A stretch of DNA of 64,000 bases from contig NZ_JAKRNU010000008.1 in the NCBI RefSeq assembly GCF_022346545.1, forward strand, positions 183,650-247,649. The letters are read 5' to 3'. Shown here piece after piece: positions 28,984 to 37,459 of the stretch. The stretch is from Sporosarcina sp. ACRSM. GTDB taxonomy: Bacteria > Bacillota > Bacilli > Bacillales_A > Planococcaceae. A program made the translations under genes and the position numbers. Every line of letters starts with the position of its first letter. Position 1 is the stretch's first letter. Below the pieces are notes generated by a model. The model saw nothing but the letters and a program-made list of their open reading frames with translations. It was not told the DNA's origin and did no database searches.

Positions 28984-29278
28984 TATTCGTTATTGAATGT
29001 ACTAAATTGTATCATACAGCATTTTGACTTGGCGTACAAACGTCGGGCTACTGTATGTTTGAAGTTCATTTTTTCACATACTATTCAATGAATAAAATCC
29101 ATCTGAACAAGTCATTAGGGACACATCGATGAAAATTGCTGAGTCGATAAACTAAAGAATAGGTACAGAATAAATCATCCTTTTTTCGGTAAAAGTGTAT
29201 CATAATAATAGCCATCCCCCCGCAATTCGATAGAATCGGAATAAAATGGCTGTTCAAAATAAACTAGGAGGGGTACCT
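28984..29278. other. Gene-free AT-rich stretch at the left side of the accessory block
   Basis: No convincing gene. A rightward frame with AAGGAGG upstream exists (ATG at 28921), but it runs through the terminator and lepA relict and looks accidental. A CATACTA motif near 29079 recalls a forespore sigma -10 box, without a well-spaced -35. AGGAGGGG at its right end belongs to the next gene. Confidence 0.5.
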
Positions 29279-29854
29279 ATGACAAGACTCTCAGCGACAA
29301 AATCCATTCATACCAAATCTGGGGTTCTACTAACTGAGCCGTGAAGTTCTTCTATGTATTTTAATGCACCGATGGAAAACCGCGTTAGATTCTCAACAGA
29401 TTATTTCAGAGAAGTTCGAGTGAATGGGATTCGAAAATTTATGAATCATCTTACGATGGATGAGCCAACTGTCGATCTATTCCTTTCGCTAGAATATAAT
29501 AGAAAAAATAAATATCTCACTAATAACTTGTCAAAGCGGATACGCTTGGTTAATTGGAAGGAACATAAACTCACAAGTGAAGAATTTGATCTTGACGAAG
29601 GGTTCGGTAAGATTGCATCAATAAAAAACGTAGCCGTGAATGATGCGATATTATATACAATAGATGTACTTCTCTATAAAAATGAGCGTGCCTCCAAAGC
29701 TTTATTGATGATTGACACGAGTAAGTATCTGATTCACTTCGGAGCGAGTGGAGACGTCATCAATATACTCTCTACAGATCCCAAGAATATTAAAAGCTTA
29801 AAAACGAAGTATAAAGGCATCTTTGACACTTTTTACGATGCGCCTTTAACGTGA
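29279..29854 (+). pseudogene. Unknown gene interrupted by an in-frame TGA
   Basis: Starts with ATG at 29279, after an excellent AGGAGGGG, and encodes 21 residues to a TGA at 29342-29344. The same frame reopens at once (three serine codons, then ATG at 29354) and runs 166 more codons to 29854. The downstream part has no clear ribosome binding site. It looks like one 191-codon gene with a nonsense codon. A 21-residue leader with reinitiation 9 bases after the stop, or recoding, are other readings. The protein is soluble, charged (MYFNAPMENRVRFSTDYF...) and not recognised. Its end overlaps the convergent gene at 29846-30274 by 9 bases. Confidence 0.6.
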
Positions 29855-30274
29855 ATAATTTACAACTGAGATGACAAAAGTGGTCGTTTTTTTAACAGAT
29901 AGCCACAATGTATTAATTAATGTAAAGGGAAGAAAAAATAGTGTATAAATCATGATGAAAAAATATATTACCAAAATACGTGCAACAAGTATAGAGTAAT
30001 AGGCCCTTCCAACGTATACATTTGTCGTTAACTTAGTATTCAAGATATGACTATATATTTTTAGTCCGCCAATTAGCTGATCTCTTGATCCGAATAAAAG
30101 AACAAATAGAAGTAAGCCTACTATAATTCGGGTGTCATAATAATCCCATGCTAATGCATGTTGATCGGCTCTTAACACTCCATTGAAAGGTATGAGAATG
30201 TAAGAAAAGAATATATACCAACCTGTTACAATTCTTAATGAATTTAAAATAAGTGACCATAGATTTCTACTCAT
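29846..30274 (-). CDS. Unknown small membrane protein in the accessory block
   Basis: 142 residues with three predicted membrane segments (about 15-34, 49-62 and 95-121) and short basic ends. No known family is recognised. Start ATG at 30274 has AAAGGTG 7 bases upstream. It is convergent with the interrupted gene and overlaps it by 9 bases. AT-rich codon use sets it apart from the core genes on either side. Confidence 0.7.
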   Translation of the reverse strand: MSRNLWSLILNSLRIVTGWYIFFSYILIPFNGVLRADQHALAWDYYDTRIIVGLLLFVLLFGSRDQLIGGLKIYSHILNTKLTTNVYVGRAYYSILVARILVIYFFIMIYTLFFLPFTLINTLWLSVKKTTTFVISVVNYSR

Positions 30275-30514
30275 CCGTATTCACCTTTACCTCTCTTAAT
30301 ACCATTAAATTTTAGTATAAAAGCTCTGCTTATGTTGAAAATTGAACATCGTGTTCTTCATAATCAATAATATCGTGCGCATCTATTAAAATGAATCTTT
30401 TAGAACTCTTTTAACGTAAATAATTAAATAACGTCTATTGTAATGTATAAAGAGTTACTAAAAATGGGACGAGCACAACAATGGCAAGCAGTGTCAATTA
30501 AGGAGGTGAACCGC

Positions 30515-30739
30515 TTGAGCTGGAACGCATTTATACAGCTGAAATCAGAATCTAGTATTCTCGTTGAATCATTAAAGTCAATAAACGTACAAAGTAGTAG
30601 CGACTCTTCCATCACGTCTACGACAGATTTTGAGTCTTATCATTTACTGCCTTCCCAAAGGATTTCTTTCATCGGAGTAAACCATGTAGTAACACTCATT
30701 TCCGATTCAATTGAATACGTTTCTTTGACGCGCGATTAA
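30515..30739 (+). CDS. Unknown 74-residue protein
   Basis: A TTG at 30515 follows a perfect AAGGAGGTG with 6-base spacing. The open frame extends upstream to an ATG at 30443, which lacks a ribosome binding site. The product is serine-rich in the middle (VQSSSDSSITSTTDFESYH) and hydrophobic/polar alternating toward the end; no family, signal or membrane segment is clear. It ends 16 bases before a 22-bp perfect hairpin. The strong start site is the main reason to call it. Confidence 0.5.
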   Translation: MSWNAFIQLKSESSILVESLKSINVQSSSDSSITSTTDFESYHLLPSQRISFIGVNHVVTLISDSIEYVSLTRD

Positions 30740-30754
30740 TGATTTTTAATCGAA

Positions 30755-30806
30755 AGGAGCCGATCCAGAAAATCAGTAAAAAATGATTTTCTGGATCGGC
30801 TCCTTG
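30755..30806. terminator. 22-bp perfect hairpin, bidirectional terminator
   Basis: 30755-30776 (starting AAGGAGCCGATCC) pairs without mismatch with 30785-30806 around the loop GTAAAAAA. It lies between convergent genes. T-runs are short, so it may rely on stem strength or have another role. Confidence 0.7.
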
Positions 30807-30816
30807 TTAAGAAGTA

Positions 30817-31326
30817 TTACTTAAATTCTTGATTGTCTAAAATAGTCACTTGTTCCTTACTGGATTGGGCTATACGTTTTGTGTTTTCTACCAACCGAAA
30901 AATATTATCGCAACATTGTTTGGCACCTATAACCAGTAATGGCACACCAAGAATATCAATTTTTAAGCCTCTAGACAAAAAACCACCAATCGACATCGCG
31001 ATCGGTACAGTGGGTGATGTATTGGAGAATATTATTTGTTCTTGAAATTGATGTTTACTTTGAATCAATAAAATCAAATTTTTCATTGCTGGAACAACCA
31101 ATTTTGAGGATTTCCGACCTATTGTATACACGGAGTCTCCATTTTCATCTATCCCATGGAAAATGATTTTCCCGGAATCCTTTTTAGTTAATTTATTGAA
31201 ATAGTTTACACTTAATATTTCTTCTTTAGTAAGTTTACGTTCCGATTGGTCTAATTCTTTTAAATGATATGCAGCTGCCAGTGATGTAGTATGAGTTCCG
31301 CCATAGTCATTATAAATATAAATCAT
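30817..31326 (-). CDS. DUF3189 family protein
   Basis: 169 residues. The opening MIYIYNDYGGTHTTSLAAAY is the hallmark I associate with DUF3189, a Firmicute family of unknown function. The later hydrophobic GGFLSRGLKIDILGVPLLVIG with CC at residues about 137-138 may be a buried core instead of a membrane span. Start ATG at 31326 follows AAGGATG. It is the gene of the accessory block closest to lepA and is transcribed in the same direction. Confidence 0.75.
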   Translation of the reverse strand: MIYIYNDYGGTHTTSLAAAYHLKELDQSERKLTKEEILSVNYFNKLTKKDSGKIIFHGIDENGDSVYTIGRKSSKLVVPAMKNLILLIQSKHQFQEQIIFSNTSPTVPIAMSIGGFLSRGLKIDILGVPLLVIGAKQCCDNIFRLVENTKRIAQSSKEQVTILDNQEFK

Positions 31327-31593
31327 GATATCATCCTTCGAATTGTTATCTCAGACCATTATGGACAATTAATCTAAAAACTAAACCCAAATTCGTTATT
31401 TTTCATTTATTTTCATAATCCTCTTTCCGACAAATGAAAAAGAAACTTTTTTGTTACCTAACATCCACCAAGCCCACTACCTTCCAAAACCTTCTTAACT
31501 CCCAGTTGCAAAGTATAAGGTACTATCAGCCCAATCCGTCTTTCCAAGAATCACAGGCCGTGCATTCATGGGGCTTCATTTATTAATATATAT
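31327..31593. other. Non-coding AT-rich stretch of the accessory block
   Basis: I find no gene, tRNA or clear promoter here. It contains the upstream region of the DUF3189 gene and scattered A/T runs. Confidence 0.5.
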
Positions 31594-31639
31594 AAAAGCA
31601 CCGTATTTGGGTTGCAAAAAACAAACCCAAATACGGTGC
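31594..31639 (-). terminator. Terminator now serving lepA
   Basis: GCACCGTATTTGGGTT (31598-31613) pairs with AACCCAAATACGGTGC (31624-31639) around a short loop. The minus-strand tail is TTTTATATATA. It lies about 140 bases past the lepA stop, inside the accessory block. Confidence 0.8.
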
Positions 31640-31778
31640 CCATTACACTGATTCTGATCATGTATGCGTGATTTGAAATGACCTGCTGTCGCCAAGAAAA
31701 TTTCGCTCGGTGGCAACAGGGTGGCATATCACTATTTCACACGGTTCATTCAAAACACGAAGTGCATACCTATAATTT

Positions 31779-33602
31779 TTATTCCTCGTCCATCTTCAAT
31801 ACAGCCATAAAGGCTTCTTGTGGCACTTCAACGGAACCGACTTGTTTCATCCGTTTCTTACCTTCTTTTTGTTTCTCAAGCAATTTACGTTTACGGGAGA
31901 TGTCTCCACCGTAACATTTCGCGAGAACGTTTTTCCCGATCGATTTGATGTTGGATCGGGCAACGATTTTTTGGCCGATTGCGGCTTGGACTGGTACTTC
32001 GAACTGTTGTCTTGGGATCAATTTTTTCAGTTTCTCAACGATCGCTTTTCCGCGTTCGTAGGAGAAATCGCGGTGGACGATGAAGCTGAGTGCATCCACT
32101 TGTTCACCGTTCAACAAAATGTCCATCTTAACGAGTTTCGATTCTTTGTAGCCAATGAGTTCGTAGTCAAATGAAGCGTATCCTTTTGTACCTGATTTCA
32201 ATTGGTCGAAGAAGTCATAGACAATTTCCGCCAACGGCAATTCGTAGATGATGTTGACACGTGACGCATCGATATAATCCATCGTGATGAAGTTTCCGCG
32301 TTTATGTTGGCACAGTTCCATGACAGAACCGACATAATCATTCGGGACCATGATGGATGCTTTGACATATGGTTCTTCGACGTGGTCGATTTTCTGTGCG
32401 TCTGGCATCATGGCAGGGTTGTCCACTTTCAGTTCAGTACCATCCGTCATGATGACATTGTAAATAACACTTGGTGCTGTTGTGATCAAGTCAATATTGA
32501 ATTCGCGTTCAATCCGCTCTTGGATGATTTCCATATGCAACAGACCGAGGAAGCCACAACGGTATCCGAAGCCGAGTGCTTGGGATGTCTCTGCTTCGTA
32601 TTCAAGCGCAGAGTCGTTCAACTCCAACTTTTCAAGTGCTTCACGCAAGTCGTTGTATTTGGATGTATCGATCGGATACAATCCACAGAATACCATCGGA
32701 TTTAAGCGACGATAGCCTGGTAGCGGTTCACTCGCAGGGTTTTTCACGCCTGTAATCGTATCCCCGACTCGTGTGTCCCCAACATTTTTTATGGAAGCCG
32801 ATAAGTAACCAACGTCCCCTACTGTCAATTCATCGCGATGTTTCGCTGACGGTGTGAAGACGCCCGTCTCGATGACTTCGAATTCCTTGCCCGTCGCCAT
32901 CATGCGGATCTTATCGCCAGGTCGGACCGTCCCTTCTACAATTCGGATATTGACGATAACGCCTCTATACGCATCGTAATGGGAGTCGAAGATGAGCGCT
33001 TTTAACGGTGCTTCCGGGTCCCCTTGAGGAGCCGGCACTTTTTCGACGATTTGTTCTAAGATGTCTTCAATGCCGATGCCCGCTTTTGCCGATGCAAGGA
33101 CCGCTTCCGAAGCGTCCAATCCGATGACGTCTTCAATTTCCTGTTTGACACGATCCGGATCGGCGGCAGGCAGGTCGATTTTATTGATGACCGGTAAAAT
33201 TTCCAGATCATTATCAAGTGCCAAGTAGACGTTCGCTAGCGTTTGCGCTTCAATACCTTGCGCTGCATCGACGACGAGAATAGCCCCTTCACATGCAGCG
33301 AGGCTTCGTGACACTTCATATGTAAAGTCGACGTGTCCCGGCGTGTCGATCAGGTGGAATGTATATTCCTGCCCGTCTTTCGCCGTATACGTCAACTGCA
33401 CAGCGTTCAATTTGATTGTAATTCCACGTTCACGTTCCAGATCCATTGAATCGAGCGTCTGGGACTTCATTTCCCTGGAAGTTAGTGTCTGGGTTTGTTC
33501 CAATATGCGATCGGCAAGCGTAGATTTACCGTGATCGATATGGGCAATGATGGAAAAATTCCGTATGTTTTTCTGACGTGCCAATCTCTGTTCTAAATTC
33601 AT
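31779..33602 (-). CDS. lepA: Elongation factor 4 (LepA)
   Basis: Ribosomal GTPase (EF4) linked to translation fidelity and 30S biogenesis. It is 607 residues, full length. G1 AHIDHGKS is at about 20-27, followed by the DTPGHVDF G3 box and NKIDLP G4 box, the EF-G-like domains and the LepA-specific C-terminal domain ending AVLKMDEE. Start ATG at 33602 follows TAGGAGTG. Its last codons are duplicated near hemW, so the 3' end may have been regenerated by an integration event. Confidence 0.97.
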   Translation of the reverse strand: MNLEQRLARQKNIRNFSIIAHIDHGKSTLADRILEQTQTLTSREMKSQTLDSMDLERERGITIKLNAVQLTYTAKDGQEYTFHLIDTPGHVDFTYEVSRSLAACEGAILVVDAAQGIEAQTLANVYLALDNDLEILPVINKIDLPAADPDRVKQEIEDVIGLDASEAVLASAKAGIGIEDILEQIVEKVPAPQGDPEAPLKALIFDSHYDAYRGVIVNIRIVEGTVRPGDKIRMMATGKEFEVIETGVFTPSAKHRDELTVGDVGYLSASIKNVGDTRVGDTITGVKNPASEPLPGYRRLNPMVFCGLYPIDTSKYNDLREALEKLELNDSALEYEAETSQALGFGYRCGFLGLLHMEIIQERIEREFNIDLITTAPSVIYNVIMTDGTELKVDNPAMMPDAQKIDHVEEPYVKASIMVPNDYVGSVMELCQHKRGNFITMDYIDASRVNIIYELPLAEIVYDFFDQLKSGTKGYASFDYELIGYKESKLVKMDILLNGEQVDALSFIVHRDFSYERGKAIVEKLKKLIPRQQFEVPVQAAIGQKIVARSNIKSIGKNVLAKCYGGDISRKRKLLEKQKEGKKRMKQVGSVEVPQEAFMAVLKMDEE

Positions 33603-33632
33603 CTCAGTTCACTCCTAGTTTAGCTAGTATGA

Positions 33633-33661
33633 ATTATAGCAGTGAACCGCCTAGACTTCAA
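33633..33661 (-). promoter_or_regulatory. Sigma-A promoter of lepA
   Basis: On the minus strand TTGAAG (33661-33656), 17 bases, TATAAT (33638-33633) with an extended TGC. Confidence 0.75.
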
Positions 33662-33672
33662 TATTCGACACG

Positions 33673-34473
33673 TCAGGAGTTTTGAAGTACCGCTGCAGCT
33701 GCACTTCCGATGACAGAAACGGTCCGATTCAGCTCATCTTCCGCATTGCCGATCCCACCGAGCTCGATCAGCAAAAGGGACGGATGCAAATCCTGGTTAT
33801 ACTTGCCATCAACGCCCGGTCCACTTTTCACAATAAAATCCCGGGTAATCCCAGGTACCAATTTTTCCATTTCATCCTTCAGCAGCTTCGCCTTCGCTTG
33901 GTTCTGTTTATAATTCGGATTATTCTTTCCGATGACAAATGCAACTTTCGCATACTTTTCTCCGTTATGGACAATCGTCGTTCTATCTGCCCGCAGATGA
34001 TCGCGATGGAGATCAATGATGAAGTCATATTTGTCGGCTTGAGCTTGCTTCTGCACATAAGGACGGATTTCTTTATAGGAACGTGCATAAGCAATTCCTT
34101 TCTTCTCCATTTGCGCTTGGATATCAATCGGTAAAATTGTCGTTTCAACCCCATTGACATCCAACTGTGATTTTAGCTTTTCCCCAATTTTCATGATGTT
34201 TTCGGAATGATGAGAGACAGCGACTTTTCCGTCATAAGCTTTCGTCATTGGTTCATATGCTTCATGCGAATGCGTAAAATAAAGAAGTGCTTTCCCAGTC
34301 GTTTGTGCTTTTGACTCTTCCTCCAACACATTAGCGGCGTAGACCATGTAGGAAGATTCCTTGACAAGTTTAGGAGATTTCGCCGTTTGTCCTTCTGCCG
34401 TCATACTGACGAAGACAGGAAACAGGAAGAGAAACAGAATGAGTGAGCCCCAGATTAGCGATGTTTTTTTCAA
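33673..34473 (-). CDS. spoIIP: Stage II sporulation protein P
   Basis: Cell-wall amidase/endopeptidase that with SpoIID and SpoIIM thins septal peptidoglycan during engulfment. It is 266 residues, clearly shorter than the roughly 400 of Bacillus SpoIIP but with the catalytic domain complete: FTHSHEAY, VSHHSENI, IDLHRD and LLIELGGIGN. The N-terminus is a signal anchor (about 5-24). TTG start at 34473 with GGAGGG upstream. It follows gpr in the usual order. Confidence 0.93.
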   Translation of the reverse strand: MKKTSLIWGSLILFLFLFPVFVSMTAEGQTAKSPKLVKESSYMVYAANVLEEESKAQTTGKALLYFTHSHEAYEPMTKAYDGKVAVSHHSENIMKIGEKLKSQLDVNGVETTILPIDIQAQMEKKGIAYARSYKEIRPYVQKQAQADKYDFIIDLHRDHLRADRTTIVHNGEKYAKVAFVIGKNNPNYKQNQAKAKLLKDEMEKLVPGITRDFIVKSGPGVDGKYNQDLHPSLLLIELGGIGNAEDELNRTVSVIGSAAAAVLQNS

Positions 34474-34523
34474 ATGGCATCCCTCCGTTTTCCAACTATA
34501 TGCGTCAGAAAACGGAGCAATGA

Positions 34524-35561
34524 CTATTTTTTTAAATTAGCTACCCAGGATGACAATGAATCCGACAACGTGTCCGCATAGATCGAAACCCAAGAATCAA
34601 TCTCTTTCGGCGAAATGAACGTCCGTAGTTCATGATTCGCTAATACTTCTTCAAACAATTGAATACGGTCTTCATGCGGCCAAGATGCCCAATCTCCAAA
34701 AATCGGCAGCAATGTAGAACGATCTGCATCTTTGTTTTCACTGTGCAGCCAAGGCGTAACCGAAAGCCGAGAAGATGGGCTATCCTTTTCACTGATCTTA
34801 GAAGCGATATAGCCAAACATCGAATCGATTGCATCCGCAATTAGGACAGGGCCGTCCACAACGGTCGGAATGCCGATTGCGATGACCGGAACCCCTAAAA
34901 CTTCTTCTGACACTTCTTTCCGATTATTTCCGACACCGGATCCCGGGTGGATGCCCGTATCCGTCAATTGGATCGTGCGGCAAAGCCTTGCACTGCTCCT
35001 TGCGGCAAGCGCGTCGATGACGATAAGTAAATCGGGCTTTATCTTATCGGTAAGCGCTTGGACAAAATCAGCCGTTTCCAAGCCGGTTTGAATCGTAACG
35101 CCCGGCGCATAGACAAACACTTCACTGCCATCCTCTGCATAATATTCCGGCACAATGGATTGCAAACGATCCATCGTCAATGGACCGACCGCATCCGGGG
35201 TCACATCGCGATTCCCCAATCCTATAAAGAGGATTTTCCCATCTTTCACAGATGGGATCGCTGCGATCATTTCTTCCAGTTTGTCGATTAGCACACGCGC
35301 TAGGTCGTCTATCCCTTCCGTATCACCTGGAGTCAACGCTGGTACGGTTAACGTAATATATGTTCCTTTTTTCTTGCCAATCCTTTTTTCCCCTTCAGCA
35401 TCGACCACGACGGACGTGACGACAACACGACCTAATCTGGATTCGCCAAACGAAATGCCTTCCTCTTCTTTTAATCGATTTTTTTCCGATGCCGTCCGAT
35501 GCCGGACCATTTCCTCGCTTTCATCGAGAAGATCCGTTCTAAAAAAATCCAACTTCTCCAT
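34524..35561 (-). CDS. gpr: Spore germination protease GPR
   Basis: A25-family aspartic-type protease that degrades small acid-soluble spore proteins during germination. It is made in the forespore as an inactive zymogen. It is 345 residues. The N-terminal propeptide precedes the processing region (DLLDESEEMVRHRTASEKN); core motifs FIGLGNRDVTPDAVGP and DALAARS are present. Start ATG at 35561 follows GAGGTG. It lies between rpsT (divergent) and spoIIP. Confidence 0.96.
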   Translation of the reverse strand: MEKLDFFRTDLLDESEEMVRHRTASEKNRLKEEEGISFGESRLGRVVVTSVVVDAEGEKRIGKKKGTYITLTVPALTPGDTEGIDDLARVLIDKLEEMIAAIPSVKDGKILFIGLGNRDVTPDAVGPLTMDRLQSIVPEYYAEDGSEVFVYAPGVTIQTGLETADFVQALTDKIKPDLLIVIDALAARSSARLCRTIQLTDTGIHPGSGVGNNRKEVSEEVLGVPVIAIGIPTVVDGPVLIADAIDSMFGYIASKISEKDSPSSRLSVTPWLHSENKDADRSTLLPIFGDWASWPHEDRIQLFEEVLANHELRTFISPKEIDSWVSIYADTLSDSLSSWVANLKK

Positions 35562-35610
35562 CCAATCACCTCAACAACAAGTTTGTCCGTTGTGTCAAGG
35601 AAATATTCTT

Positions 35611-35676
35611 AGGTCAACAGGATGTTGGTCTTGTAACCATCGTTGCAGGACGCGGCGAACTTTGGTTGCGTTCCCT
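35611..35676. repeat. Structured repeat R2 (copy b)
   Basis: Shares ACAGGATGTTGGTC, CGTTGC and CAGGACG...GCG with 3394-3523. It lies between the divergent gpr and rpsT genes. Confidence 0.55.
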
Positions 35677-35689
35677 ACAGCTTTTCTTG

Positions 35690-35718
35690 TTGCAATCTAG
35701 TTCTCAATTTGTTAAAAT
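35690..35718 (+). promoter_or_regulatory. Sigma-A promoter of rpsT
   Basis: TTGCAA (35690-35695), 17 bases, TAAAAT (35713-35718). Confidence 0.7.
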
Positions 35719-35792
35719 AATGCTTGTTGTAAAGAGATATCCGTAAATTCGTGGAAACACTCTTGCCTTACCTGAAATTGGAGGTGAATGAA

Positions 35793-36044
35793 TTGCCAAA
35801 CATCAAAGGAGCTATCAAACGCGTTAAACAAAGCGCTGCTGCTAACGAACAAAACTCAACTACGAAGCATGCTATGCGTACAGCTGTACGTAAAGCTGAA
35901 GTTGCTCTTGACGCTAAAGCTGAGGATGCTACTATCCTTCTAAAAGACGCAATCAAAAAAATGGATACAGCTGCACGTAAAGGTCTTATCCACAAAAACA
36001 CTGCTGCTCGTCAAAAAGCACGTCTTACTAAAAAAGCTTTATAA
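35793..36044 (+). CDS. rpsT: 30S ribosomal protein bS20
   Basis: 83-residue basic 16S-binding protein, starting PNIKGAIKRVKQS and ending HKNTAARQKARLTKKAL. Start is TTG at 35793 with GGAGGTG upstream. It is a single-gene unit facing away from gpr and toward holA. Confidence 0.97.
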   Translation: MPNIKGAIKRVKQSAAANEQNSTTKHAMRTAVRKAEVALDAKAEDATILLKDAIKKMDTAARKGLIHKNTAARQKARLTKKAL

Positions 36045-36053
36045 TCCAAATGT

Positions 36054-36087
36054 AAAAAAGGTCGTCCTGTAATGGACGACCTTTTTT
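36054..36087. terminator. Bidirectional terminator between rpsT and holA
   Basis: AAAAAAGGTCGTCC and GGACGACCTTTTTT form a perfect hairpin with loop TGTAAT, with flanking A- and T-runs for both strands. Confidence 0.9.
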
Positions 36088-37103
36088 CATTTTCTGAGCG
36101 GTTCCATGAAAAACAATTCCAGGACGCGTTCTCTTTTTCCACCCGTCGATTTTAATTTATAATCGATTTCCGCAAGTTTGTCCAAAATAACAAGCAGCCG
36201 CTCCGCCTGAGGGATTTGCCGGTTTTCCATCATCAATTTCACCCGGTATGGATGGACACCTAATGTTTTGGCAATTTGTTGTTGGTGGTATCCTTTTTTC
36301 CGCAATGTCCCTACATGAATCATCAACCTGATTTGACTGGCGATGAGCGAAGTGAGCATGATCGGTTCTTCCCCGTTCCGCAACAAGTCGTGATAGATTG
36401 AAATTGTATCCGGCACCCTCCCCGCCACATAAGCATCCGTCAGCCGGAAAACATCCATTTCGGGTGTGCGCGGGACGAGCAATTCAATGACCGATGCGGT
36501 AATCTCACCTTCTCCATTCAAATACGTACCCATTTTATTTATCTCTGTAGCTAGTGTCAGCAGTTGATCTCCTGCCATGTCGACGAGCAACTGGGCATCA
36601 TCCGCTGAAATATACGTTCCGATCGAGCTCGCCTCCTGTTGGATCCAAGCTATTAGGTCCTTCCCTTGGAGACGTTCCGCTTCAATAACGGTCGCCTGTT
36701 CTTTCATGATTTTTGTAATCCGTTTTCTCGCGTCCAACTTTTCGTAAGGTGCCATGAAAACCACCACAGCAGTCGGCGATGGATTGGCGAGCCATGTTTC
36801 CAGCATAGCCAGATTATGCGTCACTTTTTCCCTACTTTTATCTTGCGCTTTCAAAAAGTTGGCATTTCCTGCGATGATCAATTTTCGTTCTTGCAGGAAC
36901 GGCAACGTATCGGCTTCCTCAATGACGGCTTCGACAGGCGTCTCTTCCAAGTCAAATCGGATGAGTGATGCTTCATCCAGATCCGGCATTGCTTTTTTGA
37001 GTCGATTCACTGTCGTATCAAATATATGTTGTTCAAGTCCGGTCAACAAGTAGACTGGATCAATTTGTCCCGCAGCTATTTTCTTCCATATGGCATTCGC
37101 CAT
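36087..37103 (-). CDS. holA: DNA polymerase III subunit delta
   Basis: Clamp-loader subunit that opens the sliding clamp. It is 338 residues with the AAA+-like fold; the opening WKKIAAGQIDPVYLLTGLEQ and LIASQIRLMIHVGTLRKKG are family-typical. Start ATG at 37103 has GAGGTG upstream; the longer frame adds 11 residues without support. Divergent from yqzM. Confidence 0.95.
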   Translation of the reverse strand: MANAIWKKIAAGQIDPVYLLTGLEQHIFDTTVNRLKKAMPDLDEASLIRFDLEETPVEAVIEEADTLPFLQERKLIIAGNANFLKAQDKSREKVTHNLAMLETWLANPSPTAVVVFMAPYEKLDARKRITKIMKEQATVIEAERLQGKDLIAWIQQEASSIGTYISADDAQLLVDMAGDQLLTLATEINKMGTYLNGEGEITASVIELLVPRTPEMDVFRLTDAYVAGRVPDTISIYHDLLRNGEEPIMLTSLIASQIRLMIHVGTLRKKGYHQQQIAKTLGVHPYRVKLMMENRQIPQAERLLVILDKLAEIDYKLKSTGGKRERVLELFFMEPLRK

Positions 37104-37266
37104 TTGTATCACCTCTTCAGCAATCCTCGACCTCAATTATACAACAAGAACAACCGTTCATATGAACAATTTGTGTCTTTTTCTTTCACAAATCTAGAAA
37201 AAGGCGAAAGCTATGGATTTTTAGTGGGCAATCATCTATACTAAAGTGGAATTAGGAGGGGTAGCA

Positions 37267-37401
37267 ATGAATGAGTTTGAACATGACGTCCAGTCAAAAC
37301 GTAATGATGCGATCGATTCGGGAGTTGGCTTTGTTGTCGCTTTCGTAGCTTTCTCAGCAATATTTGTTATTGCTACAATTATCGACGTAGTCGCTGGCTA
37401 A
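37267..37401 (+). CDS. yqzM: YqzM family small membrane protein
   Basis: A 44-residue protein starting NEFEHDVQSKRNDAIDSGVG, then one membrane helix (about 21-40). This matches the YqzM family of spore-formers, which sits between holA and comEC in Bacillus too. Start ATG at 37267 after AGGAGGGG. Role unknown. A TATACT-like box lies upstream near 37238-37243. Confidence 0.85.
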   Translation: MNEFEHDVQSKRNDAIDSGVGFVVAFVAFSAIFVIATIIDVVAG

Positions 37402-37413
37402 ACAAACGTGAAG

Positions 37414-37459
37414 AAAACGGTTTTGCATTTCCATTACGGAAATCGCGAAACCGTTTTTT
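37414..37459. terminator. Bidirectional terminator between yqzM and comEC
   Basis: AAAACGGTTT and AAACCGTTTT (37414-37423 and 37448-37457) enclose a second stem, ATTTCC/GGAAAT. T-run on the plus side. Confidence 0.8.

Larger units (their letters stand above)
28950..31799. mobile_element. Small accessory block inserted at the lepA 3' end
   Basis: About 2.85 kb of AT-rich sequence separating lepA from hemW and bounded by two copies of the lepA tail in direct orientation. It carries an interrupted gene (29279-29854), a membrane-protein gene, a 74-codon frame, a DUF3189 gene and several hairpins, with genes on both strands. I see no integrase or transposase, so it would be a decayed or non-autonomous integrative element. 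Simple duplication of the lepA tail followed by gene acquisition is an alternative. Confidence 0.6.

Noticed and set aside
28921..29091. Rightward frame with AAGGAGG before ATG at 28921
   Set aside because: The purine run is one arm of the terminator at 28908-28937 and the frame runs through the lepA relict; no conserved-looking protein.
31680..31730. AGGGTGGCA near 31718, reminiscent of a T-box, with a GTCGCCA/TGGCAAC inverted repeat
   Set aside because: Only part of the T-box motif is present, no antiterminator/terminator pair follows and no synthetase gene lies downstream on that strand.
33673..34473. spoIIP as a truncated gene
   Set aside because: Although shorter than in Bacillus, it has a signal anchor, ribosome binding site and all catalytic motifs; only the linker is short.
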